Shown here piece after piece: positions 57,675-64,000 of a stretch of 64,000 nt of DNA; the first letter of the stretch is position 1, and the number at the start of each line of letters is the position of its first letter. The notes under the pieces were generated by a model. That model saw only the letters and a program-made list of their open reading frames with translations. It searched no databases and was not told where the DNA came from. The DNA lies in NCBI GenBank assembly GCA_021396245.1, contig WNYE01000008.1, positions 496,001-560,000 on the forward strand. Reading direction: 5' to 3'. Source of the stretch: Sporothrix humicola (Eukaryota; Ascomycota; Sordariomycetes; Ophiostomatales; Ophiostomataceae). Made by a program: the position numbers and the translations under genes.

Positions 57675-58428
57675 GATGCTATTCGTCTCGTCGTTTCTAT
57701 GCGCTCCTCATAATGAGTTTCATACAAGAGTGCGCCTGGTAAAGAAGGGCGCTGAAGAGTGCGTGGAATGCCAGTCTCTGGCTGTGTCCACAATGTCGTC
57801 GTGCACCGCTCTTGAACACTCTGGAATTAAAATAAGAAACGTCGTGGACCCGTTGGTGATGGGCGGGCTGGTCGTCTTTGTCTTTTCGCTTTGTTGTCGC
57901 TTTGAGATGTCGTCGCAAGTGGTTCGTTGTTGGTTCAGACGACACCCCCATTCAAGTTCAACACACGCCCGTTGCCCACAGCCCACGCTAAAATGAGACG
58001 GGAAAGGGGCGGGCAGCTGTTTGGACTGGCCGGGCTCGCCAGGCTTCAGGCTGCATGCGGAGGGGTCCAGCCAATACCGCGCGCACTGTACAGTACATTT
58101 GGCGCTAGCGAGCCTCCCCAACCCGACCGACCTCAACTTTCTAAGCCTTTCTCTCCAGAGTCCAAAATCGAAAAATAAACTTACATTCTACGACGTGCTT
58201 TCTTCTTCTCCATCCTCTCGACGACAACCACACCGCGCACGCGCCACGACAGAAACCATCACCCCCGATACGAGACACGGCATATCGACGAACAAACGAT
58301 TGATCGAATTCTTTCAGAGCGCCCCTCGCATCCCGGTCTTGCCTGCGTCCACGTGCGCTCGCGACGACATCCCTCGACCCTTTTCTTCTTTCTTCTTTCA
58401 CTCAGTCTCCCTTCCCACCCCCCACACA
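57675..58428. promoter_or_regulatory. Divergent promoter region of trs23 and rpb4
   Basis: 754 bases between the two starts. The part next to 57675 must include the trs23 5' UTR exon. No other gene is seen. Confidence 0.5.
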
Positions 58429-58922
58429 ATGCCCCAGGCACCGACATCGCGGCCCAAGCCGCCGCCGCCGGGTGAGGAAGAGGCCGGCACCGAGCTCCGG
58501 CTCGGCGAGTTCGAGGGCGTCGAGACCCTGTCGCTGTCTGAGGCCTGGCTCGTCATCAACGCCCTCGTCGCCAAGCGCCGCAACGACCGCAAGAACGTCA
58601 ACGAGACGGAGTGCGCCAACCCCTCCACTTGAGGCAGATAAATGTCAATCGGACACTGTGCTAACCTTGATGCAGAGTCCTCACTAAGACTGTCGACTAC
58701 CTCGATGCGTTTGCGCGGTTCAAGCGCAAGGAAAACGTCGAGGCCGTCGAACGGCTGCTGGCGTCGCACACGGAACTTACCAAGTTTGAGCGTGCGGCGC
58801 TCGGCTCGCTGTGCCCCGACGGCGTCGAGGAAGCCAAGACGCTGATCCCGTCGCTGGCCAACAAGATCAGCGACGACGACCTGCTGGAGCTGCTGGAGGA
58901 GATGGGCAAGCTGCAGGGTTAA
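58429..58922 (+). CDS. rpb4: RNA polymerase II subunit Rpb4
   Basis: Two exons, 58429-58610 and 58676-58922, around a 65-nt intron (GTGCGC donor, CTAAC branch, GCAG acceptor) give 142 aa. After a Pro-rich start the sequence shows ELRLGEFEGVETLSLSEAWL, then NETEVLTKTVDYLDAFARFK across the splice. It continues with ELTKFERAALGSLCPDGVEE, AKTLIPSLANKISDDDLLEL and the C-terminal LLEEMGKLQG. This is the complete Rpb4 HRDC-like helical domain. Rpb4 pairs with Rpb7 as the stalk of RNA polymerase II, aids initiation and links transcription to mRNA export and decay. Length is normal for filamentous fungi. Confidence 0.96.
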
Positions 58923-59515
58923 TCGGGTTGCTGGAGGTGCTATTTATTTCTGGCGGCTGGTCTTCCTGCCACCTCTTCTTTCCTATGTCTTCTTACGACA
59001 AAATACGGGCCATGTTACGACGGATGCGGGCCCGAGGCGTTTATTGGGATTTGCTTTTTAAGATCTGCTTTTCAAGATTTGCTTTTGAAACTTCCCTTCT
59101 TTATTTTGCCATGATTTATTGCTCACGACATACCTCCGAATATCACTAGGTATGATACACGCCACAGATGGGCAGAGAGACAGAAGCCCATGTTTTGTGC
59201 GTTTGCATGGAGCGGCGCTTGGGGGTTGAGCGTTAAGAGGGTAAAATGGACTTTTTTAATGGACAAACATAGACTCATTTTGGCAAACTTTGGCATTTTT
59301 GACGGCCTTGTGGTGTTAAGATATTATGTGATATATTGTCTTGGATTTAGATACAATTACTATTCTAAGGAGTGGCAAGGGCTGCGAATAAAGCTCCCCT
59401 TTGGGTATATATGAAGGTAAGTAAGTCCATGACAGGAACATCGTTTACCTCGAAACGGTTCGTCACTGACAGATATGGCAGGCTAAAAAGCAAACAAATG
59501 CAAACGAGACTCTCC
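58923..59515. other. Convergent spacer between rpb4 and the membrane-protein gene
   Basis: 593 bases, AT-rich toward the right, with no recognisable gene. It should contain both 3' UTRs. Confidence 0.5.
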
Positions 59516-60952
59516 TCATGGATTGTACGATCCCCAACTCGTCACATTCACACCACGCGTTCTCTCATTCTGTGAAAGGTTGAGCGTCGCCCGCGGTGCA
59601 TCCGAGGTCGACCCATTCCGCATGGGCGAGTTTGGCGGGTGCAGCGATGGTGACGGAATGGGACTGGGGTGCAGATGGGCATTTGCATTCACACCTGTGC
59701 CCTCCTCTATAATCGTGTTGACATCGCTGTTCACTGTCCGGCTGGAACTGCGCCATGATGACACGACAGTCGACCTGCCCACATGGCTGCTTCCCACAGA
59801 AAGAGAGGGCGAATACGAGCCGATGCCTGGGGTCGACATGGGCGTCGGCAGTGGTGTTTGTTGCGGCGTCTCAAGCTCGGCCACGACCTGCTGTCGCTCG
59901 GCATCGAGCTCGACAACACGGCCGACCTGCAACGGCTGCGGCATCATGCCAGTTTCCGACCCTGGGCCCATATAGTTTCCTGCAGATGTTAGTGAACAGG
60001 GAATTGAAAATGATCCAGGAGAATTCACAGGAGACTTACCACCATAGTCGGCAATGGTATCTGGACTTTGGGCACGACGCCGTTCCTCGTCGGTCATTGC
60101 CTTATTCTGTGCCATCATGCGGGCGCCGTACAAGCCCCACCGCTGAACGGCTTCGTCCATATTTCCGTTAAAAGCCTCGCCAAATAGAGGAACCGTGGTG
60201 CTGGCCGGCGATGTGCCCTGCAGTTCGGCCAGCTTGGCGTTTACCGTGGCGTTTGCATCGTTTGCCAGAAGGCCTTCTCTCTGCGAGATGTTGGCTGCAG
60301 CCAGTTTTTCGTCCAGACCAGGTGATCCTAGCGGGTTGGCCGGCGATGGGGTCGGCTCTGGGAAAGTGGAACCACCGGGGCCCGGTGACTGCCGGTTGGA
60401 GGCACCTGACAGGGCGGCATTGGCCATCTCCTCCAGTTGCTTGTTTCGGCGCCGCATTTTCCAGAGAAAGAGGCAGAAAAGAATAACAAAGGCAATCACA
60501 CCGGCTGTCACGATACCGCCAATGGCACCCTTTGAGAGATGATGCGAAGACGACTGGTTGTTGTCGGACAGGCCCGTCTCTTTGGCCGGAGATGAACCTG
60601 CCGAAGTGGTTGTGGCGGTATTTGACGGCGATGATGATGTTGTCGTCGTCTTGGACGAAGAAGAAGTTGTGTGAGTTGCAGATGGGGACGTGGTCGGCGT
60701 TGACGTAGCTGTTGTTGACGATGTTGTGGGAGAAGTGATAAATTTGGATTCTGATGTCGATGTTGACTTGCTTGCAGCTGTGTTCTTGCTGGTGGTCGAA
60801 GAGCCAGTTGATGCACCGTCTGGACAGCCGCCATCGTAGTCACATGCGTCGACTGCACAACAGCCTTTGAAGCCGCTGGATGCGCAAGTGTAATACTGGG
60901 TGCCGGCCGAGCACTCTGTATTGTCTCGGAGGAACAAGAATGGGATACGCAT
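59516..60952 (-). CDS. Single-pass membrane protein with Cys-rich N-terminus and Ser/Thr-rich stalk
   Basis: Two exons, 60952-60040 and 59979-59516, around a 60-nt intron (GTAAGT donor, CTAAC branch, GCAG acceptor) give 458 aa. The intron is in frame and stop-free. Residues 11-45 form a cysteine-rich motif seen in many filamentous-fungal surface proteins (TECSAGTQYYTC, GFKGCCAVDAC, GGCPDG). A Ser/Thr-rich, probably O-mannosylated stalk (about 48-125) follows, then one transmembrane helix (about 143-165, IGGIVTAGVIAFVILFCLFL) with a KMRRR stop-transfer signal. A long Ser/Pro-rich cytosolic tail ends the protein. The layout resembles Mid2/Wsc-type sensors, but no WSC domain is present. There is no clear signal peptide. 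The start at 60952 has a good context (TTCACCATG); an in-frame ATG at 61027 would add 25 residues. Confidence 0.82.
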   Translation of the reverse strand: MRIPFLFLRDNTECSAGTQYYTCASSGFKGCCAVDACDYDGGCPDGASTGSSTTSKNTAASKSTSTSESKFITSPTTSSTTATSTPTTSPSATHTTSSSSKTTTTSSSPSNTATTTSAGSSPAKETGLSDNNQSSSHHLSKGAIGGIVTAGVIAFVILFCLFLWKMRRRNKQLEEMANAALSGASNRQSPGPGGSTFPEPTPSPANPLGSPGLDEKLAAANISQREGLLANDANATVNAKLAELQGTSPASTTVPLFGEAFNGNMDEAVQRWGLYGARMMAQNKAMTDEERRRAQSPDTIADYGGKSPVNSPGSFSIPCSLTSAGNYMGPGSETGMMPQPLQVGRVVELDAERQQVVAELETPQQTPLPTPMSTPGIGSYSPSLSVGSSHVGRSTVVSSWRSSSRTVNSDVNTIIEEGTGVNANAHLHPSPIPSPSLHPPNSPMRNGSTSDAPRATLNLSQNERTRGVNVTSWGSYNP

Positions 60953-63900
60953 GGTGAAATGTCGAATTGAACCAAGAAAGAAAAAAACACCCCTTGTTGA
61001 ATTTTCAATATTCCCACCTTGTACCAAATTATTTGGTTTGCACGGATGTCGATGTTAAAAAGAGGGAAGATCGTGAAGGCCCTGTCTAATAAGACAAACA
61101 GGGCTCCATGCAGCTTGTGCGGCTGCAGTGGTACTTGATATCCGCGACCAAGGTCCTTGTGACGGGTGAGCAGTAATACTGTCAGATAAAGCGGCGTAGA
61201 AAAAAGGGTGCTCTTGGTGACGTCCGTAATTTTTGTTTATACGGGATGGGCTCATATGACAAATTTAGTCATATAAGAGGCGATGGCCGCACTCAACTGC
61301 CAAAATTGCCCAAAAGGATCGAGGTAAATAGACGAGCAACGTCGTATATAGCCTGGCTGATTGTACAGTTGTCGCCAAGATGCCGCTGCCTCCCCGCCTA
61401 AGAATCCTTTTGAAGCGGACAGTGGCGCAGCTGTGCAGCTCTGGATCTTTCTTGGGATGGAGTGGGCTTATGGCGCAAGAAAGACGACAAACGATAGACG
61501 GACAACTAGCCCCTTTCAGAAATAAATAAGGCTGACAAGTGAAGTGTAAATCGAATTGTGGATGTGTGTAGTAAAAATCAAACGAAAAGCTTGAGACGAT
61601 GAAAGCCAGTTGAGACAGGAAGAGGCAAAATTTGGGGTGAGAATAGAGGCGAGAAATGGGGAAGCAGAACAGAGAAAAGAGAGAAGGTAACAATTGCGAG
61701 AGAGGGGGAGGCACGAGAATAAATGAAATTAAAATGCGAAAAGAAAAGAAAACAATAATGGTGCGCCACTGGGGCAGTTATTTCTGATATCGAAGGCAAG
61801 TATCGCACCCGAAGCACGTTGTTGGTCTTCGACCACTGTGTCAATTTTTTCTCACTTGCCACGGCCCCCAACACCAGCCATTGTTTTTGGTGCTTGGAAA
61901 AGTGCCAAAAAAAAGCACAGATAATCAAGAATTTTACTTACATGGCGACATGTGGGAGAGGCATGCGAGTCGCAGGTGCGTCGATGTGTGGGCGTACGTA
62001 CGGATGGATGGGAGGCTTGTTGCATTGGACGGCTTGGACATCTGCGTTTGTGAGTGTGTGTGGATGCGGCTGGGATGCGCAGCTCAGATGTGCTGTTGTT
62101 GTTTGATCTTTGCCTTTTCTGTTTTCATCCTCTCTTTTCCTTCTACAGTTTTTGTCTTTGATTTCTCATTTTTTATTTCTTCATTTGACACTCTTTTCCT
62201 TCATCTCAGCTTGCTCACTTATCCTCAGCCTTGTTTTTCGGACCGGGTCCAAGTGAGTTGGCCGTGCCTCTTCCTCATGCCTTTCGTATATTGGGCAATG
62301 CCCCACGCTTTCTCCGGATGACAGACGAAGAGGCGTTCGAGAGCTCCTTGCTTGCATCGCCCTTTGCTTTCTCACCAAAAACTCCACAGACTTGCTAGAC
62401 TGATAAACTGACCAGCCTGACCCCTCCTCGACCTTCACTTTTTTATGATCTTGTCACCCGCCAAGAAGTGAAGAGAAGAGGGGAACCGAAGAAGAAAAAA
62501 GCAAAGACAAAGGCAGAGAACACACGGCCACGGCCGAGTCCATACTCTGGGTTTGCAGGGCTCAAAAAATCAAAGCCCGGGCTGTTGGTGATTGCACTGC
62601 AGGCTGATGGCTGGATCTCATCTTGGGGAGTGCGGTGTCTGCGGTGTTTTGTGCGGTCTTTCTTGTGCTCCCAGTCCTCCAGGTAACTGAGAGAGCAACC
62701 GAGTACTCCGGAAATGTGGTCAAAACAGGTTCGTCGCCATGTACATGTGTAGGTGTGCTGAAAATAAAATGTGCAGCCTGCACGAGAGTCTGCAGTCTAT
62801 CACCACGCAGCGTTTCATTGCAAAGGGGCGGGAGGGGGTGTTGGGATGTGTGTGGAAGCGAGCAACAGAGAATCAAACAAATAAAAGAAGATAAAAAACA
62901 CGAGACCAAGAAGAAGAAAGCATAGGAACGGAAAAGATGCGAGGAAAAGCAGGGAGGGAAGTGAGGGGATGTGATGAGAAGGCTGGCGGTGGTGACAGTG
63001 GGAAGGTGCGAATGGCGTACAAGGTTGGCAAGGCTCGGAAGGGAAAGAGGCATGAGCGCGCCTTCTTTCTACTTCGGGCATCCCGCCGGCCAAACACTGA
63101 AGCCGTTCGTTCTTTCCTTTCCTTCTTTTCTTCTTGCCGTTGTCCTTCTTTCCTTCAAACCTCCCATGCCTCCTTCTCCTCTCTCGCCTTCCCTTTTCTC
63201 TCACGTTCGACGTACGATATATTCCTCATCACCCTCTGATCACCGACTCGGACCAGACTCTGCCCTTGTCAAGTACGGACCGTCAACGTGCAGGTTCGCC
63301 ATTTTATTTTTGCCCATTTTTGCTTTTTCCTGAGCACACTTGCATCTTCTTTGCAACCTGGGGGCCAGAAATGTGCTTGTTGGCTGCACTGTCCCACTGG
63401 ACAACAGTCATGGGGTGGCCCGTTATGAAGGCCCGCCGAGAGAGTTTTTGTCGGGACAAGACTTCTCATCTTTTGGTTCTCTCGCCCGTCTTATCTCCTG
63501 CTTTCTTCTGTTGTGATTGCATTTGATTTTCTTTTCTCTTTGGGTGCCGTTTTCTCTTTGGTCTTTTGTTTTTGTTGTCGTTCGCTCCTTCCGTCCTTTG
63601 TGCAACTTGCGGTGTAAGTCGGTCCCAGGCGTTCTAGGCGGTTTTAGTGCCCGAGCGCCTAACATTTTAAACTTTAGTGCTCCCGAAGAGACTCCCGAAT
63701 AAACGCCGCTGATCATCGCCTTCTGGACCTCTCAGCAAGTCTGCCTCTCCTTTCGCAACATCCCCGCCAGCCACGCATCATTTTCCTGCTTTACTGTGTA
63801 CTTCTGCGGGAGAGACTGCGGGAGTCAAAGAGAGTGTGTACAACTGCTACGTGGGAGGGCAAGTGTGTATGTGACGAAATATGTGGGAGGAACCGTACCC

Positions 63901-64000
63901 CTGTCCCGTTCCACGAGAACCACCACACCATCTTCTCTGTTTTTGTTCCCTTTTCTATTCCCTTTATTTTCATTTCTCCTGTTGTTTTATTTGCGCTTCT
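60953..64000. other. Right-hand non-coding stretch, probably leader of a gene outside the window
   Basis: 3 kb without a supported gene. 61.0-62.0 kb should contain the promoter of the membrane-protein gene. Parts of 62.1-62.4 kb and most of 63.1-64.0 kb are pyrimidine-rich on the + strand, like the leaders of other regulators in this window. A rightward gene may therefore start beyond base 64000. Confidence 0.4.

Noticed and set aside
62562..63053. 163-codon - strand open frame near the right edge
   Set aside because: Low-complexity Leu/Ser/Pro/Phe sequence from pyrimidine-rich DNA; no domain or splice-supported extension.

Overview
The window is nuclear DNA of a filamentous ascomycete, most likely a sordariomycete; I cannot name the species. 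The evidence is short GT-AG introns with CTAAC/CTGAC branch sites, fungal gene families (Zn(II)2Cys6 and C2H2 regulators, acetate kinase, Nbl1/borealin), pyrimidine-rich leaders, and a 6-kb block carrying the dinucleotide signature of repeat-induced point mutation (RIP). Seventeen protein genes are supported. Intron-containing models were built by joining exons so that phases agree and family motifs run through the joins.

Layout. 0.6-5.3 kb: two spliceosome genes head to head, clf1 (-) and prp31 (+). 5.3-12.1 kb: long non-coding stretch ending in a pyrimidine-rich leader before a C2H2 regulator (12.1-12.9 kb). 13.56-19.67 kb: one retroelement destroyed by RIP, flanked by a 15-bp target-site duplication and ending 7 bp from the stop codon of acetate kinase (19.7-21.0 kb, -). 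22.4-24.0 kb: a four-exon gene of unknown function (-). 27.3-27.8 kb: an apparently complete SINE with 17-bp target-site duplications. 29.7-32.3 kb: a phosphate-type MFS transporter. 32.6-38.4 kb: ric1 (-) and tho3 (+), head to head. 42.1-45.3 kb: a Zn(II)2Cys6 regulator. 46.4-49.6 kb: a large protein with a methyltransferase-like C-terminus (-). 52.3-61.0 kb: a compact run of alternating housekeeping genes (tma22, nbl1, rpn10, trs23, rpb4) and a single-pass membrane protein. The last 3 kb hold no gene I can support and look like the leader of a gene beyond the right edge.

Functional picture. Most genes serve core information and protein handling: splicing (Clf1, Prp31), mRNA export (Tho3), transcription (Rpb4), re-initiation and ribosome recycling (Tma22), proteasome (Rpn10), Golgi/TRAPP traffic (Ric1, Trs23) and chromosome segregation (Nbl1). 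They are packed as divergent or convergent neighbours with short gaps. The regulators, the transporter and the unknown gene have multi-kilobase upstream regions.

The most interesting signal is the retroelement pair. The RIP-ruined 6-kb element and the intact SINE are unrelated at their 5' ends but share about 85-90 bp at the 3' end, including the short-repeat tail. This is the arrangement expected of a LINE and the SINE that borrows its reverse transcriptase. The long partner was mutated by RIP while the 431-bp SINE was not.
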